Source of the DNA: Oxyruncus cristatus
Taxonomy: Eukaryota; Chordata; Aves; Passeriformes; Cotingidae
DNA length: 64,000 nucleotides
Assembly (NCBI GenBank): GCA_013399855.1
Contig: VXAY01004988.1
Location: 1 to 64,000 of the forward strand
Direction: 5' to 3'
The position numbers were made by a program, and so were the translations under genes. The notes under the pieces were generated by a model. The model saw only the letters and a program-made list of their open reading frames with translations, was not told the DNA's origin and did not search any database. The stretch's first letter is position 1. The number at the start of each line of letters is the position of its first letter. This document shows positions 1 through 12,000 of the stretch, piece after piece.

Positions 1-175
1 GGTGGTGTCCTTGCTCCCCATTCCCAAGCGGGAAGCGCTGCGGTTCCACTTCAGTGGTGGCTCTGCCCTCTCAGCAGGGAGGGTGTGGACACCCACTAGC
101 TCCATGCGTGCCCTCGGGGCTCATCATCCTCTCACAGGTACCTCAGCCACAGCATCCACTTGGCCTGACAGGACA
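1..175. other. GC- and CpG-richer left edge, unassigned
   Basis: The first 175 bases are visibly richer in G+C than the DNA that follows and carry several CpGs, for example around 28-40 and 106-116. One plus-strand frame starting at base 2 is open for about 58 codons, but I recognise no protein and no repeat family in it. It could be the end of a GC-rich repeat, an exon, or a regulatory region lying mostly outside the window. Confidence 0.3.
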
Positions 176-3093
176 GAATAGTCCTACAGAAGATCTTCCC
201 TTGGTCAACCTGATTTGCTTAGAATTGCTCTAGCCAGGTGGACAGCAGAGCTTCTAGACAAACATCATGGCTTTCCAGGCCTCCCACAGATTTGGGTGTA
301 GAGGAGACATTGTTTGCTCAATGCACGTTTGGAGTGGTTATACTTGGAACTAGCTCTGCTCTTGTATTGCTTTGCCCAAATTTGGCTCTAAACAGATCAT
401 CACTTTAGATTGCGTTGACTAATCTCAGATGAACAATAGTACCAATATTCTGGGCATGCTCTCCCATTCCAAATGTAACGTCTCTCTGTGGACTAGGAAA
501 AACATGACAACAGTTGTGGGAAAATGTACCCTCCTTCAGCTCTTAGACCATTGTTCAATACACTTGCCAATTTTTTTTCTTGACTCCAAGAGCATCTTTC
601 CTGAATGGGAATGCTCTGTGTGGTGTGAGGACAAGGTTGGAATGGTAACCCACAGGAGTGCGGATGGAAGCAGGACACGTTTGCAGAAAACATCACTGGG
701 CTGTTACTGGAATATCAAACCTTGTTCTGCTGTCTAATCTTTTAAAAGACTGGAAACACATCTGAGACATTTTTTAAAACTTTCCTATATTCTGAAACAT
801 ATGCCCTGTGGATAGAGATCACACAAGCTCGGTCTGCTCAAACTGCTCCAGGAAAAGACAGGAAGACAATTTACAATTATCAGTAAGTACTATGCAGGGA
901 AAGACCTCTTTCACTAAACGTTCCCACACATGCATCACAAAATCCAGCAGCTGGAAATTAAAATTGGGCTAAGCCTAGTTAGGAGGAACTGGGAGGAGTA
1001 GTGCAGTTCTGCCTGAGGAGGCAGCTGGTGCCTCCACACCTGTCAAAACCTGGCTCTTGTTTTATGAATAAATCTGGTTCACTTATCTTTAACAGACTCA
1101 CGCAGGCATTCCAGCAAAGACAATGTCACAACCTGGAAAAATGGGGGTTAGTATCTATTGAAAAAAGCAGCAAACAAACCACATTATCACGACTAGAGGG
1201 TCCTTGTGGACTAGGCTGAGTCATCGCCGGCAATGAGTGTCCCGTATTCTGTAAGTTTGTAATCTTGCTGTCTGAGCTACCTCAGGGGCTCAGGCTGTGC
1301 TTATCTCTCCTGCATGGGTGTGAAAAGATCCAGCTCACTAAGTGTTTTTATAGCTGCTCGTGTAGCCTAATTTTTGCTACTGTAGGATTTGATATTGCCT
1401 TTCCAGAGGCACAGTTTTCCAAAGGTCGGTAATAACAAAAGTCACTGCTTTGCTTACGGCACACCTGCCTGACTGCTGTTGCTTAAGGCAATCCTGTCCC
1501 AGAGGACTTTATTCCAAGAGAAGGAGAAGAAGGAATCTCCACTGACATGTTATTCCAGCTGTGCTAGAAAAATATCTACTGAATGGACTTGGAAAAAAAA
1601 TGAAAAAAACCCCAAAACAACAGGGAAACACCCTGTTGTTAGAAATTACTCAATTTCTGTGGCTTTATTAACAGGACTGGGGAAAACACAGAACCTGTAA
1701 AATCAAAGTCTAAAATTCTGATCTTATCCCCTGCCTTTTCTGCCCTTCAGGCTATCACCTTCCAGCTGGGAATACTGGAAAAGATGGGATTATCAGAGTA
1801 ATAAGAAAATAATGGCAGGAATGTGCAGTTTGGAGGTGTTGTATGGTCACTTAGGGAACCATAGCCTGTGGCATAATTTTGACCACATCCAAAGGCTGCA
1901 ATAATCATTTCCACAGTTCCAGAGGTTGGTCAAAACATAATTTTGAAAATGAATGATTTATGGTTGGATCCTTGTCAGCCTTCCGCATCTCTGCCTGTAA
2001 GAAATAAAATAAAAGAAAGGAAGAAATCCAGCCAAAAAAACCATGTTCCAGTTGGGTAGTTCACTTACAGGTTGGAACACTGTGATTTTTTTTCAGAGAA
2101 ATGATGGACTAAGAATTTTGTTAGGGAATATGACATTAGGGAGCTATTGTAGCAAAATATTAATCACTTTATTTTTTTTCCAGTAAAAATGTGTTATAAT
2201 GGAATTAAATACATATCAAAAAGAGGTTAAAGTGTTAAACCTCCTGTAGTTTTTTTCCGTTAAAGATAGAAAGAGCTGCAGATGGAGAACTTAGTGCCTG
2301 CACTGAAGTTTTTTACATCACATTACTTAAATAACTATATATTCTGTGTATACAAAGAGTTATTTAGCAGCACATATGTTAACATATGACTTTTAAAAAT
2401 GCCAGCTATGAAGTTAATAGCAAATAATGTTAAAACCAGCCTAAAGAAGCAGAATATTTGGTATATAAGAAAAAAAGATCAGCTTAAGAATATTCAATTC
2501 TTTAACATAAAACGTTTACTTTTAATTTGAAGCAGTAGGTATTTTATGAGAGATTTATTCATTAATGATATAAACCTTTATGAGTCTTTGCACACTTTTG
2601 CCAGCAGGTGTATCCAGCTTCTTCCTGAAAAACAGAGCTGTATTTACCATGGAGGACATTATTTTATGGTAAATGTAGGTCTTACCAATCTCTTGAACAG
2701 TTTTCTCCACTTGTGTGTGTTCATGTTATAGAGAGCTGGTACAAATAAGAACCCTGGAGAAAGCAGGACTGTGCCATGGAGGGCCCAGACTCCTCTGCAT
2801 GAGAAACAGAAACTTATGTTGAAGAGAGTCTCCTGTCCTTGAGACAGCTGAAAGACCATTTCCTCAATTTATTATCTTCTTTCTCCCTGTCAATTTGTAG
2901 AAGAGTGTGATATATTTATATATATAAATTTATGTGAATATGTATTTCTTTATACTGGAAGTTGATGGAAATTCCAGACAGAGACAAAAACCCATGTAAC
3001 ATGGGAGCACACAACAAAGCCAGTAACTTTTTAACTTATTTGACCACTTGAATGCTGGAATTTTAAAATCTTGACTGCCAGCAATAACGTGCA
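176..3093. other. Unique AT-rich sequence, no gene seen
   Basis: About 2.9 kb without a recognisable gene or transposon. Short open frames of 60-100 codons occur, but none has a family-like motif or convincing splice context. A short (TA)n-rich run lies at about 2910-2935. Confidence 0.6.
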
Positions 3094-3266
3094 AGAGGCT
3101 GCCCAGAGAAGTTTGTGGATGCTCCATCTCTGGAAGAGTTCAGGTGTTGGATGAGGCTCTGAAAACCTGTTCAGGTTTAGGGTGCCCCTGTCCATGGCAG
3201 GGACTTGGAGCTGGATGATCTTTGAGGACCTTTCCAACCCAGACCATTTCATGATTCTCTGATCCT
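3094..3266 (+). mobile_element. CR1 LINE 3' end fragment
   Basis: The segment opens with the CR1 phrase ggctgcccagagaag and passes through a degraded tail region including gtccatggcagggacttgg. It closes with a decayed form of the terminal ttccaacc...catgattct repeat. Only the last 170 bases or so of the element remain, the usual result of 5' truncation during target-primed insertion. Divergence is high, so this is an old copy. Confidence 0.88.
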
Positions 3267-4050
3267 ATTATTTTACTTAACATGTTAAAATATCACATTT
3301 CTGCTCTGCCTTTTTAAATGCTGTTCATGGTTAACTTGAGTCTGAAATGAACCTTTTAAGTTGCAATTATGGATAAGTAAAATGTATTTGAATGTAAACC
3401 CAAGAAGATTCTGCTTGTAACATTGGGCCATGTACAGGAAAGCAAGAAGGTTCTGGTCTAGCTACTGCTGGGTGCACACTGGAATTGTGAAAGGAGCACC
3501 AAATTCATCTGATTCACAGATGGTCCGTGGGCGCTTTCAGGGATGAGAGCTTTAATAACTGGGCAAAAATATGTAATAAGTGTGATGGCAGAATGTAAGT
3601 AAATGGCAGATACACAGGAAATACATGATCGAAGGCAAATAAATTGTAGAATAATGCAAGATGCAATTTTCGGAGAAGTCACATCCACTTTTATAGAAAG
3701 AACCACAATTCACTCTGGATTTCAGCTACCAAACAGCTGGATTTTATTATGCTGCATGATCAACAATACATCATTTTACACTTATTGCCTGAGCAGTAAA
3801 GGATCATGTGTAATGAACCCAGCACAGAATGAATGTCTGTGTAGCAGCAAGTCAGGCAAAGAGAACATCTAGAAGAGATGAAGTCAGAAACAGTTTGGAG
3901 CAGATAATCATGATTAACAGAGGAACAGTTTCATGAGACAATAGGAGTAAATTCCTTTAGGGGCATCTGTGACCCTTCAGGAAGAAATATCCCAGGAAGT
4001 AGAAGACAATCGTGGGGGCTTGTTTGATACTCCTTGTTTGTGATTGCAGT
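3267..4050. other. Unique sequence, no gene seen
   Basis: About 780 bases between two CR1 fragments. There are open frames on both strands (89 codons plus, 82 codons minus, overlapping), which is typical of chance. No repeat or motif is recognised. Confidence 0.5.
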
Positions 4051-4430
4051 TCATAGAATCCTAGAATGGTTTGGCTTGGAAGGACCTCAACCTTTCAACC
4101 CCCTGCCATGGGAAAGGACACCTTCCACTAGACCAGATTGCTCCAAGCTCCATCCAACCTGGCCTTGAACACTTCCAGGGGTGGTATATCCACATCTTCT
4201 TTGGTCAGCCTGTTCCAGTGTCTCACTGCCCTCACAGTAAAGAATTTCCTCCAAATATATTTTCTAAATTTAACCTCTTTCATTTTGAAGCCATTTCCCC
4301 TTGTACTGTCACTCCAGGCCCTTGTCTAAAGTCCCTCTCCAGCTCTCTTGGAGTCCCTTTAGGTACTGGAAGGTGCTTAAAGGTCTCCCTGGAGCCTTCG
4401 CTTTTTCATGCTGAACAACCCCAACTCTCC
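4051..4430 (-). mobile_element. CR1 LINE 3' end fragment, reverse orientation
   Basis: The segment begins tcatagaatcctagaatggt, the reverse complement of the CR1 3' terminus. It runs through the antisense versions of the tail (gccatgggaaaggacacc, cttgaacacttccagggg, ccctcacagtaaagaattt) to gctgaacaaccccaactctc. About 380 bases of the 3' region are kept. A 170-codon plus-strand open frame across it (4071-4583) is antisense to the LINE and is not a gene. Confidence 0.93.
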
Positions 4431-7118
4431 ATGTTGCTCCTGATGTCCCTGACCAGATTTATTTCTGTGAGGGCTCTTGCTTTCCTAACACAGTCCCTGG
4501 CTGCTCAGACAATTTCCCTGTATTCCTCCCAACTGACTGCCATGAGGAGAAAAGTGAAGCAGTGGGGTATAACATGTACATAATTCAAACTGAACTGGAT
4601 AACTGTGGCATTAAATGAGAGAAGAAGATGCAGAACAAATACAGCATGTTAGCACAACAAAAAAAAATGAAAAAAAAGTACAGATGTCATCTCTAAGGCA
4701 GGCACTGGGATTGGAGAAGTTAAACGTTTCCATATGAACAGAACACTTTCCACAGTCAGGCTTTTCTTACAGAGCCTATCATTTTATCATTTTTTAATTA
4801 GGCTGGTTTAATTTATTCATGATTGTTATTAAATTTACAATACTTTTCAGTTCTTAAATAATTTCTGTATTTTATCCTGAGGCAATATCTCTTTAGCCTC
4901 TGGCACTTAAACTCAAAGATTTCTCACTCATGTGCATTAACTACACTATCTGACTTGAAACAAAAGAATAAATACATGGTGCCACACAGGGCAGATATCC
5001 AACAGTGTTATAATTTAATACTTTAGCCACTCATCTTGGGAACAGTTTGTGCCATTTGTCAGTGTGGAAGCTTTACTTCATGCTGTCACTGGGGCATCTT
5101 TGTACTAGCCAATGACATCCAACTCAGAGAGTCGTGTTTGGATTGCAGCTGGTTGTGCTTCAGCCCAGTGATACAGGTTCTTTAACAGGGCAGTTCAAAG
5201 CAAAAAATACTGTGTGTCCTTTGAATTGTGCACCTAAAAAGGCTTTCTATGTTCTATGATCAGAGAGGAAGGGTTAAAGTTTGTAGCAAGTCATTCAGTA
5301 CAAGGGAGGCTACTTAAATGGAGTCACTAACATTGGTCACTACTCTTTTCCATTTTTTTTTTTTTGGCTTTCTACATTGGTCTAGATAAATCCATGGATT
5401 AAGACTCCTGATCCAGCAACATGAGTAAAACACATCATTTGCAGTTCATTTCTATTCGTCTTTTCCTTGGGAAAAATAGTGCGTGTGTTGAGCAGTGCCT
5501 TGATTTCTAAGGTTCAGTTTGAAGGCATTTCTTTCCATTTCTGTTACTTACTTTCTTGTTTTCTAAGAAAATATTTAGTGTTCTGTGTTGGTGAAAGCAG
5601 GGCGTGGCGTTAACTTGATATAAAGCACAAGGTGATAATGAATTTGTTGACCCTTAGTTTGCAGACAAATCTCTGTCTCCTGCTCGTACAAAGGTTATTC
5701 ATGTGAGAGAAAAGTTGTTTTCATTATAAGAACAAAGTTGAAGATCACAAATCTCTTTCCATAGCTTCAGGTGTTCGTTTTGCGTTCACAGATGTAATCT
5801 GCTCATGCCAAAATAATAATTCTTCATGGGATATCCCTGAAGGACCACAACAGAAAAAAATTTTCTTGTTATGAGGATTTAAATATGGGGAGACAGGGGA
5901 AAACTGAGCTGAGGTAAAGGTACATCCCTGCCCAGGGACTCTCCAGAGCCTCCCCTAAGACGTGCAGAGAGATTTCTCATGGTTGAGGTTTATTGCCCTG
6001 CAGAGGAGAGTGCCCGGGTGGAATTCAGCTCTCAATTAATGCTGCTAAAACTGAAATACCTGCATGGCAATGCCTGCAGGCCTCCATTTAGGCATTGCCT
6101 AAGCTCCCGTTTTTATCCTGTAGAGATCTAATCAATAGAGTCAGTAACATCTTGAAATATCTCCAGCTTACCCTGAGCTGGTTCCCTGAGCTCAGTCAGG
6201 TGAGTCAGCCTCCACATACCATTCACCACACTGCCTGTTTCTCACTTGACTTTTGCCCTCGGCTGTTTTTGCTAAAAACGAGTTTTAGTTCTTTTTCCAA
6301 CCAAATGCAAGGAATAATGTGAGATCTGTGCCACAATCTACCAACCTGAGGATGCAATACCTTTTAGGACAGTAATGTAATTTTTTGTCAGTGCAGCAGA
6401 GCTCCCGAGTGCTCTACCTGAGAACTGCACTCAGCTTTCATTTTATAAAAAAGCTGTTTGGCTCCGTGCAAAAGAAATTCCAGTTACAAAATAAAATGTA
6501 TTTTGTGTGGACAGTCAGGGGAATGAGGAGTGAACATTTATGTTACCTGACTTTGATAAGGCACACTATGACTTTTCAGGAAAAGAAACAATAGGAAAAA
6601 TTGTTAGGTATTTCAATTCTGCTTTATCTGTCTTCTGACTTTATTCTTCTGTATCTACAGCTTTATTTTTCCTACACCATTTTCACTAATACTTAATTCG
6701 CACACAGGTCTTTTATCTTTAAAGACAGAATCAAAAAGTTAAAAGGGTAAATTTTCTGTTTCAAGAGGACATGTTTCTTCATTTCTTACAAAAAGTACAC
6801 TGAATTTCTGAAAATTAACTTTCTGCAAGCCATCATGTCTTCCTGATCAATGAAGGAACATTCCGTTATTTTTCATCTTTGTTTGACATGTACTGTTTCA
6901 TTTCATGTTATCCATTAAAGCAAAGGCATTTTCTTACCCTTTTTTTTTTTTTTTCTTTTACCTATTTGGAAAATGGCAAATTATCTAGGTTCCTTTTCCT
7001 GTACCTCTGGAGAATTAGGTTCCTTTATATAAGAATGACTTTTATCTGCAACCCCAAGTCTCAGGATCAGGTGGAAACCCATTTCTGTGAAATTTCCTGT
7101 CACATATAGACTTCTAAG
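4431..7118. other. Unique AT-rich sequence, no gene seen
   Basis: About 2.7 kb with only homopolymer runs (T13 near 5353-5365, T16 near 6938) and short chance frames. The part just after 4430 (to about 4540) may still be badly decayed CR1, but I cannot match it with confidence. Confidence 0.5.
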
Positions 7119-7222
7119 ACACCCTTTTGGACAAAACTGACTCCGTTGTTTTGTGGTTTTTTTTTTTTTTTTTTTTTTTTAATCTAAGCANGACCCCCTT
7201 TTGGACAAAACTGTCTCCGTTG

Positions 7223-7256
<34 letters not shown>

Positions 7257-7261
7257 AAGCA
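7119..7261. repeat. Near-identical direct duplicate across a single N (probable assembly artefact)
   Basis: Bases 7119-7190 and 7192-7261 are two versions of the same sequence. Each begins gac(a/c)cccttttggacaaaact, continues ctccgttg and a long T-run, and ends aa(t/c)(c/a)taagca. A lone N sits exactly between them at 7191. They differ by a few substitutions and by T-run length. This is what results when two contig ends covering the same poly-T region are joined without merging their overlap. Confidence 0.8.
7191..7191. other. Single-N assembly join
   Basis: One unknown base at the boundary between two near-copies of a 70-base sequence ending or containing a T homopolymer. Confidence 0.95.
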
Positions 7262-7673
7262 TATGTCAGTTATAATTTAGAGACCGGATTATGAATCCAG
7301 GAGCAGAAGACATTTGTTCCAACCCTTCTTTAGCTGCAGAGCTTTCAGATTTCCAGCTTCCTTTCTCCACAGAAGCACTCTCGTGAGAAGACTTATGCTA
7401 CTTTCACCATTCACGTTGAATTAACTGGAAAGGATTCTTCTCTCTTGGGAAATTTCACCAAAAAAAAAACCCAAACCAAAACAAAACAAGAACAACAAAA
7501 AAACCCACTATAAGATTTTAAAATTTTAGTGAATTATAATGCCATTTTGTAATGCCAAGCTATTTCCAAGTTGTTCTATTGATGACTCAATGAACTGAAT
7601 GCTTCATGAGTTTCAATGAATTTTAAAATTTAACTGTGAAACACTCAGAACTAGTTTTTCCTTTGGAGCTCTA

Positions 7674-7780
7674 CATAGAATCATTCAGGTTGGAAGATAC
7701 CTCCAAGATCCTCGAGTTCAACTTCTGACCAAACACCACCATATGAACTGAACCACAGCCCTGAGTGCCACGTCCAGTCA
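7674..7780 (-). mobile_element. CR1 LINE 3' end fragment, reverse orientation
   Basis: catagaatcattcaggttgg is the reverse complement of a CR1 3' end. It is followed by degraded tail text (ccaaacaccaccatatgaac, gagtgccacgtccag). About 107 bases remain. Part of it (from 7711) appears again at 7988-8057 because of the duplication described separately, so this is one insertion and not two. Confidence 0.85.
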
Positions 7781-7985
7781 AACACAAGACAGACTAAAGG
7801 TTCTACTTGACACCATGAGCAAAGTGAGCTGAGAAATATCCAGCTCTTTTAAGATGTTGAATGTCACTGTCCACTTGTGGACCCATCCTCTTTATGTGTT
7901 CCAGGAAACAATATTCTTGATACTCAGAGAGGATCAAGAGGTCAGAGAAGACAAGAGATGGACTAGTTTCAAAAAGGTCAGGCTG
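7711..7985 (+). repeat. First copy of an exact 275-bp direct duplication
   Basis: Beginning ctcgagttcaacttctgacc and ending aaaaaggtcaggctg, this sequence recurs base for base at 7988-8262. The two copies are separated only by a c and a single N. No divergence is visible, although the region includes old CR1 sequence. That points to a false duplication in the assembly or a very recent tandem duplication. Confidence 0.93.
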
Positions 7986-7986
7986 C

Positions 7987-7987
7987 N
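7987..7987. other. Single-N assembly join
   Basis: One unknown base directly between two identical 275-bp copies. An open frame crossing it (7854-8087, plus strand) is created by the join and has no biological meaning. Confidence 0.95.
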
Positions 7988-8262
7988 CTCGAGTTCAACT
8001 TCTGACCAAACACCACCATATGAACTGAACCACAGCCCTGAGTGCCACGTCCAGTCAAACACAAGACAGACTAAAGGTTCTACTTGACACCATGAGCAAA
8101 GTGAGCTGAGAAATATCCAGCTCTTTTAAGATGTTGAATGTCACTGTCCACTTGTGGACCCATCCTCTTTATGTGTTCCAGGAAACAATATTCTTGATAC
8201 TCAGAGAGGATCAAGAGGTCAGAGAAGACAAGAGATGGACTAGTTTCAAAAAGGTCAGGCTG
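7988..8262 (+). repeat. Second copy of an exact 275-bp direct duplication
   Basis: Identical to 7711-7985 at an offset of 277. After 8262 the sequence continues into attgagttcc, which is presumably the true right flank. The true left flank is the sequence before 7711. Confidence 0.93.
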
Positions 8263-8362
8263 ATTGAGTTCCTTTAAATGTGGCATTGAAAGCAGTGTAG
8301 TAGCTTCAATGTAACTTTTTATTTGTTTTCCAAGGACTCTCCATTAACTACTTGTAAACTGG

Positions 8363-8812
8363 CTTTCTTTTTCTTTTTCTTTTTCTTTCCCTTCCCAAAC
8401 CTTCCTAAACCTTCCCTTCCCAAACTTTCCCTTCCCTTCCCAAACCTTCTCTTCCCTTCCTTTCCCAAACCTTCTCTTCCCTTCCTTTCCCAAACCTTCT
8501 CTTCCCTTCCTTTCCCAAACCTTCTCTTCCCTTCCTTTCCCAAACCTTCTCTTCCCTTCCTTTCCCAAACCTTCTCTTCCCTTCCTTTCCCAAACCTTCT
8601 CTTCCCTTCCTTTCCCAAACCTTCTCTTCCCTTCCTTTCCCAAACCTTCTCTTCCCTTCCTTTCCCAAACCTTCTCTTCCCTTCCTTTCCCAAACCTTCT
8701 CTTCCCTTCCTTTCCCAAACCTTCTCTTCCCTTCCTTTCCCAAACCTTCTCTTCCCAGACCTTCCTAAACCTTTCCTTCCCAAACCTTTCCAAACCTTCC
8801 TTTCCCCCTTTT
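8363..8812. repeat. Polypyrimidine tract with 25-bp minisatellite (about 12 units)
   Basis: From ctttctttttcttttt the plus strand is almost wholly C and T, interrupted only by short caaac blocks. Between about 8441 and 8756 a 25-base unit repeats with exact period. Its tttcccaaac block recurs at 8461, 8486, 8511 and so on to 8736, giving about twelve units with little or no variation. Less regular related units flank the array. The minus strand is a purine tract with GG and GGG runs in each unit. Since 25 is not a multiple of three, all frames stay open and yield spurious repetitive ORFs (231 codons plus; 154, 149 and 112 codons minus). Confidence 0.95.
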
Positions 8813-9000
8813 TAATTTATTTTAAGGGGGGGAGGGGGAGCATTATTTTTATTTTGCTTTTCCTTTTTAATTTCTTGTTACTTCTTTATTATCACTATTT
8901 TTCTTATTTTCCTTCTACTCCTTATTTTTCTTTTCCCGGTTCTTTTCCCTCTCCACTCTTGCAAAAGCCCTTTTTTAGGAACCGGAGAGATCAAATCCCA
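8813..9000. other. Low-complexity T/C-rich flank of the minisatellite
   Basis: A run of G with aggggg (8826-8840) is followed by T- and C-rich sequence to about 8960. No gene or transposon is recognised. Confidence 0.5.
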
Positions 9001-12000
9001 CCAGCAGAACAGAAGTGATTTCCTGTGGGGAATGTCACTGCTAATGTGAGATGTCCAAGAGCAGATGTTGGTTGCTTCAGGCTGCCCTGTGATATTCTTT
9101 TAATCCTCGACAGTGCATGATGGGTACTGGAGAACTGCACTCGTGTAGATATCGTTCATGAAGATTTGAAGTCAGTAACAATATTGCAAAATTCATGCTG
9201 TCCTGAATAAACTGCACAATAACAGCCTTACCCTCTGCACAGGGCTTTCAACGGGGCTCCAGCTGAACGAGACCTGGGATTCAGAACAGATGAAGCATAA
9301 AGGAGCATAAATATTGTACAGTGGCTCCAAAAATGATCATGCACGACTGCAGACATCCTAATTGTCCTTGGTTTTTATGTAGATTTAGCAGTGCAAACAC
9401 CAGTGCTGTACAGTCAGCACTACCAACATGCGTTTATAACCTAACCTCGGGAAACAGGGACGGTAAAAGATGCTGGATTATTAGTGCGTGATTTAGACCC
9501 AGAAAGGACTACCCGGAGTTCATCTGGCAACACAGCGGGCTCATTGTCTCCATCAGAGTAACTATTTACGTAGAAAAACACAACAAAAATTCACCACAGA
9601 AAAGAAACCCCCCAAAACTGAATAAAAAGCTGTGATGCCGCGCACATGCAATGCCTTAGGATGGTGTGCTGCAGTGAGGGTTGCCATGGAGACTGAAGGA
9701 TGGCAGTAAAAATGCAGTAGGATCTGAGAGTGAGGTGTTGAGAGCATCCCATGCGAACCCTGAGCTCCCACAGAAGTTGAGGCAAGTCGAGATCTGTCCC
9801 TGCATATTGCCAAAGCAGGCTGGCACCGGGCAAGACGAGGCTGAGCTGGGCAGTAATGGTGGCACAGGACCTATTTTCTTCATAGGAGCTATTCCCCAAG
9901 AAGCCACCATCCCAGAAAGAAAAGGATTTAATTATTGCTCACCTAGAGTGCACAGCTTTCCTTTTTCAGAGTGAGGAGTAAATTATTTGGCCTTTTAAAT
10001 AAAATATCTTACCTCAGCTAGTCTGGCTGGTGAATCATGAGGCCTGTGTCCTATTCCCACCTCTCATAAAACCTTCCCTTACTACCGGGGAACATTAAAA
10101 GAGTTGCTTCCTTTCTTACAACTACAACTACAGCTCGTTATTGCTCTGTACAGCAAAGCAGAGATATGACAGCCCCATCCTCTGTCCCCACACAACCATT
10201 GCAGAGAACACAGTGGTGCTCACAGCGAGAGGCACTTGCAGGTTGTGACACTGGGTTTAAGCATCCATCTCAAATCCTGGCCTTCCTGAAATGATGTGAG
10301 AGCCCTTCACAGAGTAGAGTGGGGCCATGTTTCTGTCATAAAATATGAGCTCTGACGGAAAAGATGCCATTTGCATGGGCAGAAGTCCTCACTGAGACTT
10401 TTGGGACCAGTGCTGCTTAACCCCACGTGTGTTTTCTTCCGATGCGCTTTCATGTTCTCCGTTGCCCGACCACCCTGGGCCCCTGCAGAATCCCACTGAC
10501 CAAACAGTTCCAGAGGCAGGATTTAGATGTACGGGAGGATCTCTCATTCCTCAATCAAATCACTCTTCTTTTCCTCAGCCCAAATGGTGACATCAGCCTA
10601 AAACTTAGCTAATATTAAACCAGACTAGTTATGCCAATGGGTCTTTTTATTCCTTTAACTTTTAAAATATTTTTTTTTTTCTCCTTCTTTTCTTTTGAAT
10701 ACACCTCTCATTTGTCCTATTCCTGAATTTTCTAGCAAAGGAAACTGTCTGGCTTCCTACATGCTAGACCCTGGGAATTGAATGATTTATGGTCCAATAA
10801 TTTACAAGCTAAAACTCTGGAGGTAAACAGGAAGTGAATCAGACAATCAGTGTAGATACCGTAGTAGGTTTCAGTGGTGGCAAAATTACATAACCACTAA
10901 TTGCTCAGTAAAGCAATTCTTAAAAAGAAAACCCACAAATTGCAATATAGCTCAGATCACAAAGCAAAATTGCACAGCCTACAGTCCTTGAGAAATTCTC
11001 TCTGTGCAAGAAGCTGAAGTTTCTTTCATATGCACAGCACATTGTTCAGATCTAGTCTGGAAACAGCATTGAAAGAATTACCTTTCATCAAAAGAAAATT
11101 ATTGGGACCGCTTTTAACCCAAAATTACAATGTGTAGTAATGGGGCACATTCACAAGGGGAAAAAAAAAATTATAACTCAAACCTTGAAACCTAAAAACT
11201 GCTGCAAAATTCTGAAAATACGTAAGACCAATTTTTCCCTCAAGAGTTGTGATGGGTGGAGCAGACTATTTATTATGGCCAAGAAGCTTATGGTTTTTAA
11301 CCGTAAGCAGGTTAAATAATAAAGAAAAATTCTATCACTGAATGTATTTCTTGTTTTGCCTGTGGAAAAGCAACTCCTTCCACGTATTACTAAGTTCTGC
11401 TCTCATTTTAGTAATTCCTTTATCAACACCTGTTTGAGTAATAGAATATGACTTCTTTCAAATCATCCCATCTTGAACACATAAATAAAAGATAGTAACC
11501 ACCTGCTACCTGTAAATGGTTCTGCTTATCAAGTGCTGGGATTTTTTTTTAGCTTATTTTTAATTTTAAAAATGCACATTTGGAAAAACCGTATCAGTAA
11601 CAAGCGCTAACTCTTCTGAAGTTACACATGGAGTTATATCTTGTGCCAAAATGAAGGTGATTTATGCAATCTATATCCTCTTTTTGCTCCTCTGTGCCTC
11701 TATACAGCCTTTAAATATGGGTGATTTTCTTTTTTCTCACTGTAAGAATTAAACCTTATTGAATGAGCATTTTGGATGGTTACTGAGCAGAAGTGAACAC
11801 GAGGCCTGGAACTCTCACTTAGAAGTTTGACTGGGTAAGAAGATCTAGAAGTAAATCAAGAAGTAAATCTTCTTGAGTTCTGTTGTTGCAACGCAGAAGT
11901 TGACCTCAATGGTCTCTCTATTAATTTTATTATCTTATAATCCAGTAGTTTCACTACGTTCCATAGTTTGCCTATTGAGTTAGGGGAGCAAAAAGAGCTG

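Noticed and set aside
4071..4583. 170-codon plus-strand ORF
   Set aside because: Antisense reading of a CR1 3' region.
8319..9018. Long ORFs across the minisatellite (231 codons plus; 154, 149 and 112 codons minus)
   Set aside because: They are produced by a 25-bp low-complexity repeat that leaves all frames open. There is no non-repeat domain.
9680..9693. gttgccatggagac as a second RFX X-box
   Set aside because: The right half-site misses two required positions.
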